This document shows, one piece after another, positions 33,514 through 43,125 of a stretch of 64,000 bases of DNA. This stretch comes from DATAOG01 sp963782885 (GTDB lineage Bacteria > Pseudomonadota > Alphaproteobacteria > Geminicoccales > Geminicoccaceae): positions 248,001-312,000 of the forward strand of contig CAWALL010000023.1 in the NCBI GenBank assembly GCA_963782885.1. The letters are read 5' to 3'. The stretch's first letter is position 1. Each line of letters starts with the position of its first letter. The position numbers were made by a program, and so were the translations under genes. The notes below the pieces were generated by a model. The model was not told the origin of the DNA and searched no databases. It worked only from the letters and a program-made list of their open reading frames with translations.

Positions 33514-35828
33514 CGCTCGCCGCGGGTCGCGGTGGCCCGCCCCTGCCCGCCGCCGAGCGCCGCGGCGACGAGCTGAGCTCGGCCCGCCGGCTGCTCCGGC
33601 GCCTGGTCGAGGTCATGGCGACCACGGTCAGCCCGCAGGAGCGGCTCGACCGGATGGTCCGCATGATCGCGGCCGACATCGTGGCCGAGGTCTGCTCGGT
33701 CTACGTGATGCGCGCGGGCGAATATCTCGAGCTGTTCGCGACCGAGGGCCTGAGACGGACCGCGGTGCACCACACCCGGCTGCGGGTCGGCGAGGGCCTG
33801 GTCGGCCTGATCGCGGCCCAGGGCTCGGTGATCAACCTGCCGGATGCGCAGAGCCATCCCGATTTCGCCTATCGGCCGGAGACCGGCGAGGAGGTCTACC
33901 ACTCCTTCCTCGGGGTTCCGATCGTGCACGGCGGCCGGGTCACCGGCGTGCTGGTGATCCAGAACCGGACCCGCCGGCACTATTCCGACGAGGAGGTCGA
34001 GGCGCTCCAGATCATCGCCACCGTGTTCGCCGAGATGCTGGCGTCCGGCGGCCTGCTCGACCCGAACCAGTTCCCGGCCGGGCTCGACCGGGTGGCTGGT
34101 CCCGAGCGGCTGGAGGGCCTGCGCCTGGTCGAGGGCGTAGCACTCGGCAGCGCGCTGTTGCACCAGCTGCGGATCGAGGTCACCCGGCTGGTGGCGGACG
34201 ACCCCGACAGCGAGGCGCTTCGGCTCGAGGCGGCGATCGCCGGCCTGCGCGCCTCGGTCGACCAGCTGCTGCTGATGCCCGAGGTCGCCAACGGCGAGCA
34301 CCGGGAGGTCCTCGAGGCCTATCGCATGTTCGCCCACGATGCCGGCTGGCGGCGCAGCATCCGCGAGGCGATCCGCACCGGCCTGACCGCGGAGGCGGCG
34401 GTCCGCCGGGTCCAGGAGGAGACCCGGCTGCGCATGGCGCAGGTGGCGGATGCCTATCTGAAGGAACGGCTGCACGATCTCGAGGCGCTCGCCGATCGCC
34501 TGCTGGTTCACCTGACTGGTCGCAGCCAGCTGCACGACCCGGCGTCGCTGCCGGACGAGTTCGTGCTGGTCGCGCGCACGCTCGGCCCGGCCGAGCTGAT
34601 CGAGTACGACCGCTCGCGCCTGCGCGGCGTGATCCTGGAGGAGGGCTCGCCGACCGCCCACGTCACGATCGTCGCGCGCGCGTTCGGCATCCCGATGGTC
34701 GGCCGGGTCCGGGGCGCCATGAGCCGGATCGAGCCCGGCGACCGGGTGGCGCTCGACGGCGACAACGGCCAGATCTTCGTCCGCCCGGGCGAGGACGTCG
34801 AGCAGGCGTTCGGCCGCTCGCTCGCCGATCGCGCCAAGCGGCAGCGGATCTACGCGACGCTCCGCGACCAGCCGGCGGTGACGCTCGACGGGATGCGGGT
34901 CGGCCTGCATCTGAACGCGGCCTTCCTGGTCGACCTCGCGGCGCTCGAGGCGACCGCCGCCGACGGCATCGGCCTCTATCGCACCGAGCTCGCGTTCATG
35001 GTCGGCAGCCGCCTGCCGGACGTCGACGCCCAGTGCGAGCTGTACGCCAAGGTCCGCCAGGCGGCCGGCGACAAGCCGGTGGTCTTCCGTACCCTCGACG
35101 TCGGCAGCGACAAGCACCTGCCCTACTGGAGCTTCCCCTACGAGGAGAACCCGGCGATGGGCTGGCGCGCGATGCGCATGGTCCTGGATCGGCCGATGAT
35201 CCTGCGCACCCAGCTGCGGGCGCTGATCAGGAGCGCTCAGGGCCGGCCGCTCGACATCATGTTCCCGATGATCGCCGAGGTCGCCGAGGTCACCGCCGCC
35301 AAAGAGCTGCTGGCGATGGAGCTCGAGCGCGCCGAGGCGCGCGGCGAGCCGCTGCCGAGCCGGCTGCGGGTCGGCGCCATGCTCGAGGTGCCATCCTTGT
35401 TCTGGCAGCTCCGGGCGCTGCTGCCGCGGATCGACTTCCTGTCGATCGGCAGCAACGATCTGTTCCAGTTCCTGTTCGCCTGCGACCGCGGCAACCCCGA
35501 GCTGATCGACCGCTACGACGTGCTCTCGCCGCCGGTGCTCTCGTTCCTGCGCGAGCTGGTCGAGCGCTGCCGGGGGGCCGGGGTGACGCTCTCGATCTGC
35601 GGCGAGATGGCCTCGCGGCCGCTCGAGGCGATGGTCCTTTTGGGTCTCGGGGTGCGCACGCTGTCGCTGACGCCGGCCGACGTCGGCCCGGTCAAGGCCA
35701 TGCTCCGCTCGCTCCGCTGCGGCCGGCTCGGGGACTATCTCGGGCAGCTCTACGATTTACCCGACCACAGCCTGCGTGTTAGGCTGCGCAGCTACGCGCT
35801 TGATCACGGCGTGCAGCTGCATATCTGA
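33510..35828 (+). CDS. ptsP: Nitrogen-PTS phosphoenolpyruvate phosphotransferase (EI-Ntr)
   Basis: Starts the regulatory PTS-Ntr phosphorelay. 772 aa: an N-terminal GAF domain (~30-175; LRVGEGLVGLIAAQGSVINL, GVPIVHGGRVTGVLVIQNR), then the EI domains. The phospho-accepting His384 lies in GSPTAHVTIVARAFGIP, and the PEP-binding barrel shows GIGLYRTELAFM, FRTLDVGSDKHLPY, MFPMIAEV, SIGSNDLFQFLFA and LSICGEMAS. The typical SHVAI is AHVTI here. A 4-bp overlap links it to the preceding gene. Confidence 0.95.
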   Translation: MTLAAGRGGPPLPAAERRGDELSSARRLLRRLVEVMATTVSPQERLDRMVRMIAADIVAEVCSVYVMRAGEYLELFATEGLRRTAVHHTRLRVGEGLVGLIAAQGSVINLPDAQSHPDFAYRPETGEEVYHSFLGVPIVHGGRVTGVLVIQNRTRRHYSDEEVEALQIIATVFAEMLASGGLLDPNQFPAGLDRVAGPERLEGLRLVEGVALGSALLHQLRIEVTRLVADDPDSEALRLEAAIAGLRASVDQLLLMPEVANGEHREVLEAYRMFAHDAGWRRSIREAIRTGLTAEAAVRRVQEETRLRMAQVADAYLKERLHDLEALADRLLVHLTGRSQLHDPASLPDEFVLVARTLGPAELIEYDRSRLRGVILEEGSPTAHVTIVARAFGIPMVGRVRGAMSRIEPGDRVALDGDNGQIFVRPGEDVEQAFGRSLADRAKRQRIYATLRDQPAVTLDGMRVGLHLNAAFLVDLAALEATAADGIGLYRTELAFMVGSRLPDVDAQCELYAKVRQAAGDKPVVFRTLDVGSDKHLPYWSFPYEENPAMGWRAMRMVLDRPMILRTQLRALIRSAQGRPLDIMFPMIAEVAEVTAAKELLAMELERAEARGEPLPSRLRVGAMLEVPSLFWQLRALLPRIDFLSIGSNDLFQFLFACDRGNPELIDRYDVLSPPVLSFLRELVERCRGAGVTLSICGEMASRPLEAMVLLGLGVRTLSLTPADVGPVKAMLRSLRCGRLGDYLGQLYDLPDHSLRVRLRSYALDHGVQLHI

Positions 35829-35944
35829 GGGCTGTTCATCGCCGGGTCGACGCCGCCCGTGAGCACCTGCCAGAGTTCGCAGGCCACAAGGCGCGTCACG
35901 CGGTCCGATCCAGGACCGCCAGCCCGGCTGCGGTCGCGCACCAT

Positions 35945-37216
35945 ATGCTCGGTTCGATGAGTGACGTTCACGACCAGCTCGATCCCGCCGAGGCGTTGAT
36001 GCGCGAGGTCGGCGCCCAACTCCGTCGGGTCCGGCTGGAGCGCGGTCAGAATCTGGACGAGGTCGGGCAGCATCTTCGGATCAAGTCGACCTATCTGCTC
36101 GGGATCGAGCAGGGCGACCTGTCGGCGATTCCGGGGCGGACCTATGCGCTCGGGTTCCTGCGCAGCTATGCCGACTATCTGGGCTTCGACGGCGACGACC
36201 TGATCACCCAGATCAAGTCGACGGTCGCCAACCTGACCGACCGGACGCGCCTGCGCATGCGCACGCCGCTGCCCGAGAGCCGGCTGCCCAAGACGCCGAT
36301 CCTGGTGCTGTCGCTGGCGGCGGTCGCCGGGATCTACACCGGCTGGTCCTACCTCAACCACGGCAGCCAGCTGGTGATCGAGACGGTCGCCGATGTGCCG
36401 AGCAACCTGCGCCATCTGGCCGGCGCCTTCGGCGGCGATGACGACGGCACCGCGCCGCAGGCGGCGGATGTCAGCAGCGCGCTGCCGCTGCCGGCAGGCA
36501 CCGAACCGGGGACGGCCGAGGGCGGGCCCGCGGTCGCGCCGGCAGCGCCGGCGCCCGCCGCCGGCTCAGGCGCCCCGGCGACCGGAACGCCGGAGTTGCC
36601 CGCACCGACCGCAGGCGCGGGGCCGGCCGCTTCGCCGGCGCCGGCGATCGCGCCGGCAGCCGCGCCCCAACCGCCGACCGATGCCCCCGCCTACGCCATG
36701 GCCCGGCCGACCCCGAACCCCGACGCGTCCGACCCGGCGCCCAGCAGCCCGGCTCCAGGCATTCAGCCGCCGGCGGCGACCTCGGTGCCGGCCGACGCCG
36801 GCGCGCCCGGGCCCGGCACTGCCGCCGATGCGACCGCCGCCGACGCCGCGGCGCCGCACCGGGACCAGGTCGCCGCGCTGCCGTTCGATCCGGCGGTCAT
36901 CGGTCCGGTCGGACGGATCGAGGGGTCGGAGAACAGCGACGCCAGGGTCGTACTGCGGGCGGTCGAGAGCAGCTGGGTCCAGGTCTCGAGCCCGACCGGG
37001 GACTACGTGCGTGCGGTGACCCTCGAGCCGAACGACGTCTTCCTGGTGCCGAACCGCGCCGACCTCGCGCTCTGGACCGGCAATGCCGGCGGCCTCGAGG
37101 TGATCGTCGACGGCACCGTCCTGGCACCGCTCAGCACGAGCGGCGCCGTGCTTCGTGACGTGTCGCTCGAGCCCTCGAGCCTGCGCGCACGCCTCGGACC
37201 GCTGCCCGGGCGCTAG
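35945..37216 (+). CDS. RodZ-like HTH membrane protein with DUF4115 domain
   Basis: 423 aa. The N-terminal Xre-type HTH (~18-90) has VGAQLRRVRLERGQNLDEVG, IKSTYLLGIEQGDLSAIPGR and YALGFLRSYADYLG. One TM helix follows (~118-137, PILVLSLAAVAGIYTGW), then a long Ala/Pro-rich linker and a C-terminal beta-domain (RVVLRAVESSWVQVSS, FLVPNRADLALWTGNAG). This architecture helps anchor MreB and set cell shape. The ispG gene follows, as is common. An ATG at 35957 (MSDVHDQ) is an alternative start. Confidence 0.88.
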   Translation: MLGSMSDVHDQLDPAEALMREVGAQLRRVRLERGQNLDEVGQHLRIKSTYLLGIEQGDLSAIPGRTYALGFLRSYADYLGFDGDDLITQIKSTVANLTDRTRLRMRTPLPESRLPKTPILVLSLAAVAGIYTGWSYLNHGSQLVIETVADVPSNLRHLAGAFGGDDDGTAPQAADVSSALPLPAGTEPGTAEGGPAVAPAAPAPAAGSGAPATGTPELPAPTAGAGPAASPAPAIAPAAAPQPPTDAPAYAMARPTPNPDASDPAPSSPAPGIQPPAATSVPADAGAPGPGTAADATAADAAAPHRDQVAALPFDPAVIGPVGRIEGSENSDARVVLRAVESSWVQVSSPTGDYVRAVTLEPNDVFLVPNRADLALWTGNAGGLEVIVDGTVLAPLSTSGAVLRDVSLEPSSLRARLGPLPGR

Positions 37217-37336
37217 TCGGCCGCGACCTGGCATCGGTCACGGAACTTCGTATGATGCGCGCGCCGGCGGCCGGGCGGCCGCCCGGGGGTTGCCGATCGG
37301 AGCTCTGGTCCAGGCGCGGGTGAAGATGGAGCGGAC

Positions 37337-38584
37337 ATGGTCGCACTGAGCGAAATCCAGCGGCACCGGACCCACGCCGTGCCGGTCGGCAAGGTCGTGA
37401 TCGGCGGCGGTGCGCCGGTGGTCGTCCAATCGATGACCAACACCGACACCGCCGACGTCGCGGCCACGGTCGAGCAGGTGATCGAGCTCGCCGCCGCCGG
37501 CTCGGAGATCGTGCGGGTCACGGTCAACACCGACGAGGCGGCCAAGGCGGTGCCGCAGATCCGCGACCGGCTCTGGCTGCGCGGCTGCGACGTGCCGCTG
37601 GTCGGCGACTTCCACTACCACGGCCACCTGTTCCTGACCCGCCATCCGGACTGCGCCAAAGCGCTCGCCAAGCTCCGGATCAACCCCGGCAACGTCGGCT
37701 TCGGCGCCAAGCGCGACAAGCAGTTCGAGATGATGATCGAGGTCGCCCTCGAGCACGACAAGCCGGTCCGGATCGGGGTCAACTGGGGCAGCCTCGACCA
37801 GGAACTCTCGACCCGGATGATGGACGACAACGCGCAGCTGCCCGAGCCGCGCTCGGCCGACGACGTGCTGCGCGAGGCGCTGGTGGTCTCGGCGCTGGCC
37901 AGCGCCGAGCGCGCCGAGGCGATCGGCCTGCCGGCCGACCGGATCGTGATCTCGGCCAAGGTCAGCCGGGTCCCGGACCTGCTCGCGGTCTATCGCGAGC
38001 TCGCCAGACGCTCGCGCTACGCACTGCATCTCGGCCTGACCGAGGCCGGGATCGGCGCCAAGGGCATCGTTGCGACCAGCGGCGCGCTCGCGATCCTGCT
38101 CCAGGAGGGGATCGGCGACACGATCCGGGCGTCGCTGACGCCCAGACCCGGCGAGGCGCGCACCCAGGAGGTCGTGGTCTGCCAGGAGCTGCTGCAGAGC
38201 CTGGGCCTGCGTCAGTTCGCGCCGCAGGTCGCCGCCTGCCCGGGCTGCGGCCGGACCACGAGCACCTATTTCCAGGAGCTGGCGGACCGCATCCAGGGTT
38301 TTCTCCGGACTCAGATGCCGGTGTGGAAACAGCGCTATCCAGGGGTCGAGAGCTTGAACGTCGCGGTCATGGGCTGCATCGTCAACGGCCCGGGCGAGAG
38401 CAAGCACGCCGATCTCGGGATCAGCCTGCCCGGCACCGGCGAGAGCCCGGCGGCGCCGGTGTTCATCGACGGCCGGAAGGCCTGCACGCTGCGCGGCAAC
38501 CGGATCGCCGAGGAGTTCCAGGCGCTGGTCGAGAGCTACGTCGAGCGCCGCTACGGCGGCGCGGCCGCCGCCAAGAGCGCCTGA
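37337..38584 (+). CDS. ispG: 4-hydroxy-3-methylbut-2-en-1-yl diphosphate synthase
   Basis: Fe-S enzyme of the MEP isoprenoid pathway. 415 aa. Motifs: PVVVQSMTNTDTADVAATVEQ-type start (seen as VQSMTNTDTADV), DFHYHGHLF, LRINPGNVG, GVNWGSLDQELSTRMMDD-type region and HLGLTEAGIGAKGIV. The 4Fe-4S cysteines lie in ACPGCGRTT and GCIVNGPGE. The GNAT gene starts 37 bases later. Confidence 0.96.
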   Translation: MVALSEIQRHRTHAVPVGKVVIGGGAPVVVQSMTNTDTADVAATVEQVIELAAAGSEIVRVTVNTDEAAKAVPQIRDRLWLRGCDVPLVGDFHYHGHLFLTRHPDCAKALAKLRINPGNVGFGAKRDKQFEMMIEVALEHDKPVRIGVNWGSLDQELSTRMMDDNAQLPEPRSADDVLREALVVSALASAERAEAIGLPADRIVISAKVSRVPDLLAVYRELARRSRYALHLGLTEAGIGAKGIVATSGALAILLQEGIGDTIRASLTPRPGEARTQEVVVCQELLQSLGLRQFAPQVAACPGCGRTTSTYFQELADRIQGFLRTQMPVWKQRYPGVESLNVAVMGCIVNGPGESKHADLGISLPGTGESPAAPVFIDGRKACTLRGNRIAEEFQALVESYVERRYGGAAAAKSA

Positions 38585-38621
38585 GCGTCGGCCCGGGCCC
38601 GGACTGCGCGGCGCGGGGCCC

Positions 38622-39068
38622 GTGATCCGGCCGGCGGTGGCCGCCGACCTGCCCGCGATCGAGCGGCTGGTGCTCGCCGTCGCCCGCGAGGTCTACGGCC
38701 ATCTGTTCCAGGACGACCTGCCCCGCCCCGAAGGCAACTGGATGAAGGCGCTGGTCGCCGAGCAGGACCATCGGATCGTCGGGGTGATCGTTGCCGATGA
38801 CGACTGGATCGAGGATCTCTGGGTCGGCGGGCCCTACCGCGGTCGCGGCGTCGGCAGCCGGTTGCTGGCGGCGGGCGAGCAGCAGATCGCGGCGCGGGGC
38901 CACACGCTGGCACACCTGCGGGTGGTCGCCGAGAACGAGCGGGCCCGGGGCTTCTATGCCGCCCACGGCTGGGCCGAGACCAGCCCCTACCCGCACGAGA
39001 GATGGGGTTTCACGATGGTCGACCTGATCAAGCCGCTGCCGCCGACGAGCGCGGAGAGTGTGCCATGA
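38622..39068 (+). CDS. GNAT family N-acetyltransferase
   Basis: 148 aa from a GTG at 38622. Fold signatures: IRPAVAADLPAIERLV, IVGVIVADDDWIEDLWVGGP, the acetyl-CoA loop YRGRGVGSRLL and ENERARGFYAAHGW. Target unknown. Its stop overlaps the hisS ATG by four bases, so the two are translationally coupled. Confidence 0.88.
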   Translation: MIRPAVAADLPAIERLVLAVAREVYGHLFQDDLPRPEGNWMKALVAEQDHRIVGVIVADDDWIEDLWVGGPYRGRGVGSRLLAAGEQQIAARGHTLAHLRVVAENERARGFYAAHGWAETSPYPHERWGFTMVDLIKPLPPTSAESVP

Positions 39069-40315
39069 GCGCGCTTCGTCCGGTCCGCGGCACCCACGAC
39101 ATCACAGGCGAGGATGCGCTCCGGCATCGTCAGGTGGTCGAGACCGGCCGCGCGATCGCGGCGCGCTACGGCTACGCCGAGATCACGACGCCGGTGTTCG
39201 AGTTCACGGAGGTGTTCGCGCGCACGCTCGGCGAGACCTCCGACATCGTGACCAAGGAGATGTACACCTTCGAGGATCGCGGTGGCGATCGGATCACGCT
39301 TCGGCCCGAGTTCACGGCCGGCATCGCGCGCGGCCTGATCTCGGGCGCGCTCGGACAGAGCTTGCCGATCCGGCTGTTCACGAGCGGGCCGGTGTTCCGC
39401 TACGAGCGGCCGCAGAAGGGCCGGCTGCGCCAGTTCCACCAGATCGACGTCGAGGTCCTGGGCGCGCCCGAGCCCGAGGCGGACGTCGAGGTGATCGCGG
39501 TCGGCCGGCGCATCCTCGAGGCGCTGGGCCTGGGCGCCAAGGTGACGCTCGAGCTCAACACGCTGGGCGATCCCGACAGCCGGCGCGCCTATCGCGAGCG
39601 TCTGGTCGATTATCTCCACGTCTTTCGCGACCGGCTGTCGGAGGACAGCCGCACGCGGCTCAAGCGCAACCCCTTGCGCATCCTCGACAGCAAGGATGCG
39701 GGCGACCGCTCGATCCTGGCCGACGCGCCGGTCCTGACCGAATGCCTGAACGAGTTCTCGCAGGCGTTCTTCGCCAAGGTGCGGGCGGGGCTCGATGCGC
39801 TCGGCATTGGCTACCGGCTCAACCCGCGCTTGGTGCGCGGCCTCGACTACTACACCCACACCGCCTTCGAGTTCACGACCACCGAACTTGGCGCCCAGGG
39901 TGCTGTGCTCGCCGGCGGCCGCTACGACGGCCTGGTCGCGACCATGGGCGGGCCGGACACCCCCGGCACCGGCTGGGCGGCCGGCATCGAGCGCCTCGCG
40001 ATGCTGCTCGACGCGGCGCCGGCGGTGCCGAGGCCGGTCGCGGTCGTGCCGATCGGCGAGCCCGCCGAGCTCGAGGCGCTCCGGCTCGCCGAGGAGCTGC
40101 GCGCCGCCGGGCTGATCGTCGAGATGGACTTCCGCGGCAAGGTCGGCCAGCGGCTCAAGCGCGCCGCCCAGCGTCACGCCCGCTTCGCGCTCCTGCTCGG
40201 CGAGGACGAGATCGCCAAGGGCGCAGTCGTGCTCCGCGACCTCGAGCAGGGCGAGCAGGCCGAGGTCGCCCGCGCCGGTCTCGCCGCCCGCCTGCTTGCG
40301 GAAGCCGCCGCCTGA
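39065..40315 (+). CDS. hisS: Histidyl-tRNA synthetase
   Basis: Class II aminoacyl-tRNA synthetase, 416 aa from the ATG at 39065. Motif 1 region EITTPVFEFTEVFARTLGE, motif 2 TLRPEFTAGIAR with FRYERPQKGRLRQFHQ, the His-specific LVRGLDYYTHTAFEF, motif 3 GWAAGIERLAMLL, then the C-terminal anticodon-binding domain. Longer in-frame starts lie within the GNAT gene. Confidence 0.96.
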   Translation: MSALRPVRGTHDITGEDALRHRQVVETGRAIAARYGYAEITTPVFEFTEVFARTLGETSDIVTKEMYTFEDRGGDRITLRPEFTAGIARGLISGALGQSLPIRLFTSGPVFRYERPQKGRLRQFHQIDVEVLGAPEPEADVEVIAVGRRILEALGLGAKVTLELNTLGDPDSRRAYRERLVDYLHVFRDRLSEDSRTRLKRNPLRILDSKDAGDRSILADAPVLTECLNEFSQAFFAKVRAGLDALGIGYRLNPRLVRGLDYYTHTAFEFTTTELGAQGAVLAGGRYDGLVATMGGPDTPGTGWAAGIERLAMLLDAAPAVPRPVAVVPIGEPAELEALRLAEELRAAGLIVEMDFRGKVGQRLKRAAQRHARFALLLGEDEIAKGAVVLRDLEQGEQAEVARAGLAARLLAEAAA

Positions 40316-40330
40316 GGTCACATTGGAGCT

Positions 40331-40591
40331 ATGGCCAGCGCGATTCTCGATACGCATGGCTTCGTCAAGCGACTGATGGCGGCCGGTATGCCCGAGCCGC
40401 AGGCCAAATTTTGGCCCGAAAAACAGGCCAAAATGCTCGGCGAGCAGCTGGCGACGAAGCAGGACATCGCCTTGCTTCGGGCTGACATGACCGCGATGGA
40501 GCAGCGGATCAAGGATCAGCTGACCATCCGGCTCGGTGGCATGCTGGCTGCGGCAGTCGCAATCATCGCGGCGCTGGTCAAGCTACTCTGA
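40331..40591 (+). CDS. DUF1640-like small coiled-coil membrane protein
   Basis: 86 aa: DTHGFVKRLMAAGMPEPQAK, then a coiled coil (LATKQDIALLRADMTAMEQR) and a C-terminal TM helix (LGGMLAAAVAIIAALVKLL). This is the layout of DUF1640/CCDC90-like proteins of alphaproteobacteria. The coding DNA has an inverted repeat GGCCAAATTTTGGCC at about 40404-40418. Its 3' end overlaps the convergent monooxygenase gene by 9 bases. Confidence 0.7.
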   Translation: MASAILDTHGFVKRLMAAGMPEPQAKFWPEKQAKMLGEQLATKQDIALLRADMTAMEQRIKDQLTIRLGGMLAAAVAIIAALVKLL

Positions 40592-40903
40592 CAGATATCG
40601 CCGGCGGGTCAGGACCTGGCGCTGGTGCGGCAGCGCACCGCCCGGGCCGGTGACCACCAGCTCCGGCGCCAGCGAGCGGAAGCGCGCGTAGCTCTCCTGC
40701 TCGGTGTGCAGGCGGTGGGCGGCCTGATCGCGATAGGCCTCGTAGAACACGAAGCGGGCGGGGTCGTCCGGGTCCTGGCAGACGTCGAAGGCGAAGCAGC
40801 CCTCCTCGCGGCGCGAGTTGCAGGCGTGGCGGTCGATCAGCGCGGCAAACTCCTCGGCCTTGTCCGGCTTGGCCCGAAACTCGACGACGATCACGTAGGC
40901 CAC
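40583..40903 (-). CDS. Antibiotic-biosynthesis-monooxygenase (ABM) fold protein, putative quinol monooxygenase
   Basis: 106 aa. MAYVIVVEFRAKPDKAEEFA, then HACNSRREEGCFAFDVCQDP and RFVFYEAYRDQAAHRLHTE: the ferredoxin-like dimeric ABM fold (YgiN/LsrG type). It may oxidise quinols or process small metabolites; substrate unknown. The ATG at 40903 faces the SDR gene in a divergent arrangement. Confidence 0.85.
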   Translation of the reverse strand: MAYVIVVEFRAKPDKAEEFAALIDRHACNSRREEGCFAFDVCQDPDDPARFVFYEAYRDQAAHRLHTEQESYARFRSLAPELVVTGPGGALPHQRQVLTRRRYLSE

Positions 40904-41004
40904 CAGGCTGCCCTCCCCAGGCGATGGTCGTGCTTTGGCGCGGCGATGATGATAGATCTGGCCCCGGGCGGCAATCGCCTGGCGACTTCGAAGGGTAGAG
41001 TGCG

Positions 41005-41721
41005 ATGAGCCTGGCGGGGCAGGTTGCGGTCATCACCGGGGCGGGCAGCGGGATCGGCGCCGGCATCGCCCGGGCGCTCGCCGGCGAGGGCATGCGGCTC
41101 GTGCTGAACGGCCGCCGGGCCGGCCCGGTCGAGGCGCTCGCCAAGGAGCTGGGCCACGCGGTCGCGCTGCCGGGCGACGTCGTCGACCCGGCTACGGCGC
41201 CCGGGCTGATCGAGCGGGCGCTCGCCGAGTTCGGCCGGCTCGACGTCGCGGTCAACAACGCCGGCATGATCGCGCTCGGGCCGATCGAGACCCTCGATCT
41301 CGACCGGATGGCGGCGATGGTCCGGGTCAACGTCGAAGCGGCCTTCCGCTTCGTCTACCTGGTGCTCCGCCATTTCCAGACCCAGGACCGGGGCCATCTG
41401 ATCAACACCTCGAGCATCCTCGGCACGACCGTGCGCGCGAGCGCCGGGGCCTACGCCGGCACCAAGCACGCGCTCGAGGCGCTGACCCACGCGCTCCGCC
41501 TGGAGCTCGCGCGGACCAACGTCCGGCTGACCAACCTCCAGCCCGGGCTTGTGCTGACCGGGCTGCACCGCCACATGGAGCGGCATCCCAAAGACGCGCT
41601 CGGCATCGACGAGCCGCTGTCCCCAGACGACGTCGGCCGCGCGGTGCTGTACGCGCTGCGCGAGCCCGCGAACGTCCGGGTCAACAGCATCCAGCTGATG
41701 CCGCGCGGCCAGGAGCTCTGA
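41005..41721 (+). CDS. SDR family oxidoreductase
   Basis: 238 aa. VITGAGSGIGAGIARALA, NNAG, the catalytic Ser in INTSS, and YAGTKHALEALTHAL (Tyr, Lys). LRLELARTNVRLTNLQPG is typical of the NADP-dependent 3-hydroxy acid dehydrogenase (YdfG) subgroup. It is inserted between the hisS region and prfA, which are more usually adjacent. Substrate unknown. Confidence 0.87.
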   Translation: MSLAGQVAVITGAGSGIGAGIARALAGEGMRLVLNGRRAGPVEALAKELGHAVALPGDVVDPATAPGLIERALAEFGRLDVAVNNAGMIALGPIETLDLDRMAAMVRVNVEAAFRFVYLVLRHFQTQDRGHLINTSSILGTTVRASAGAYAGTKHALEALTHALRLELARTNVRLTNLQPGLVLTGLHRHMERHPKDALGIDEPLSPDDVGRAVLYALREPANVRVNSIQLMPRGQEL

Positions 41722-41740
41722 GGAGATCGCGCACCCGGTC

Positions 41741-42826
41741 ATGACCGCGGAACCGACCACCGGCCTCGAGGCCAAGCTCGACGGCATCCTCGCGCGCCAC
41801 GCGGAGGTGGGCCAGCTGATGGCGAGCGCGTCCGGCGAGGCTTACGTGGCGCTCGCCAAGGAGTTCGCCGACCTCGACGACCTCGCGGGCAGCGTCCAGG
41901 CGCTCCGGACGGCGCGCGCGCAAGCCGCGGGCCTGGAGGAGATGCTGGCCGATCCGGGGCTCGATGCCGAGATGCGGGCGCTCGCGGCCGAGGAGCTCGC
42001 GGCGTTCGAGGCGCGGATCCCGGAGCTCGAGCAGTCGGTCAAGCGGGCGCTGCTGCCCCGCGACGAGGCCGACGACAAGAGCGCTATCCTCGAGATCCGG
42101 GCCGGCACCGGCGGCGAGGAGGCGGCGCTGTTCGCGGGCGATCTCTATCGCATGTACCAACGCTACGCCGAGCTCCACGGCTGGCGCTTCGAGCCCTTGT
42201 CCGCTTCCGACACCGGGCTCGGCGGCATCAAGGAGGTGATTGTCGCGATCAAGGGCCAGGGCGTGTTCGCGCGCCTCAAGTACGAGGCCGGCGTGCACCG
42301 GGTCCAGCGCGTGCCGGCGACCGAGGCCGCGGGCCGCATCCACACCTCGGCCGCGACCGTCGCGGTCCTGCCCGAGGCCGAGGACGTCGACATCGAGCTC
42401 GAGGACAAGGACCTCAGGATCGACGTCTACCGCTCGAGCGGGCCGGGCGGGCAGTCGGTCAACACGACCGACAGCGCGGTCCGGATCACCCATCTGCCGA
42501 CCGGGATCGTGGTCGTCCAGCAGGACGAGAAATCGCAGCACAAGAACAAGGCCAAGGCGCTGCGCGTGCTGCGCGCCCGGCTCTACGACCGCGAGCGGGC
42601 GGCGCGCGATGCCGAGCGGGCGGCGAGCCGGCGCGGCCAGGTGGGGTCAGGCGATCGCTCCGAGCGCATCCGGACCTACAACTTCCCGCAAGGGCGCTGC
42701 ACCGACCACCGCATCAACCTCACCCTCTACAAGCTCGAGAAGGTGCTGAACGGCGAGGCGCTCGACGAGGTCATCGACGCGCTCGTCGCCGAAGACCAGG
42801 CCGCCCGCCTCGCCGAAGCGAGCTGA
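41741..42826 (+). CDS. prfA: Peptide chain release factor 1
   Basis: Reads UAA and UAG stop codons. 361 aa. The peptidyl-hydrolysis motif GGQ occurs in SGPGGQSVNTTDSAV, with RIHTSAATVAVLPEAE, QQDEKSQHKNKAKALRVLR-type region and RTYNFPQGRCTDHRINLTL downstream. prmC, its usual partner, does not follow; instead a decayed toxin gene abuts its stop. Confidence 0.96.
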   Translation: MTAEPTTGLEAKLDGILARHAEVGQLMASASGEAYVALAKEFADLDDLAGSVQALRTARAQAAGLEEMLADPGLDAEMRALAAEELAAFEARIPELEQSVKRALLPRDEADDKSAILEIRAGTGGEEAALFAGDLYRMYQRYAELHGWRFEPLSASDTGLGGIKEVIVAIKGQGVFARLKYEAGVHRVQRVPATEAAGRIHTSAATVAVLPEAEDVDIELEDKDLRIDVYRSSGPGGQSVNTTDSAVRITHLPTGIVVVQQDEKSQHKNKAKALRVLRARLYDRERAARDAERAASRRGQVGSGDRSERIRTYNFPQGRCTDHRINLTLYKLEKVLNGEALDEVIDALVAEDQAARLAEAS

Positions 42827-42829
42827 CGC

Positions 42830-43105
42830 TCAATCCCGGAACAACGCTTCGAGCCGGCGGGCGCCATGGGCGACCCGCACGACCTCGATGTCATCCGCGG
42901 TCGGTATAGAAGATCAGATAGCTGTCGACGGCGAGACTCCGGAGATCCGCTCCGAGTTCGACGCGCAGACGGCCAATGCCCGGCTGATCGGCAAGCAGGA
43001 TGTTTCGACCAAGCGAGTGGCGTTGGCCGGGTTATCCAGTGCGACGGGCAGCCAGATCTCGTCGAGATCCGCCCTGGCCAGCTCAGTCAGCCGGGGCTGT
43101 TTCAT
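42830..43105 (-). pseudogene. parE: ParE/RelE-like toxin gene with two frameshifts
   Basis: Starting at the ATG at 43105 the frame reads MKQPRLTELARADLDEIWLP and VALDNPANATRLVE, a ParE start. Near 43000 coding moves to the next frame: LLADQPGIGRLRVELGADLR, SLAVDSYLIFYTDRG. Near 42898 it moves again: DDIEVVRVAHGARRLEALF and a TGA at 42830. Joined, these give a full ~90-aa ParE-fold toxin, so the gene is intact in length but broken twice. The antitoxin lies 20 bases upstream. Confidence 0.75.
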
Positions 43106-43125
43106 CGAACGGCTGCTTGGCGCTC

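Noticed and set aside
40404..40418. Palindrome GGCCAAATTTTGGCC as an operator
   Set aside because: It lies inside the DUF1640 coding sequence where the repeated Gln-Ala-Lys codons explain it. There is no sign of regulation.
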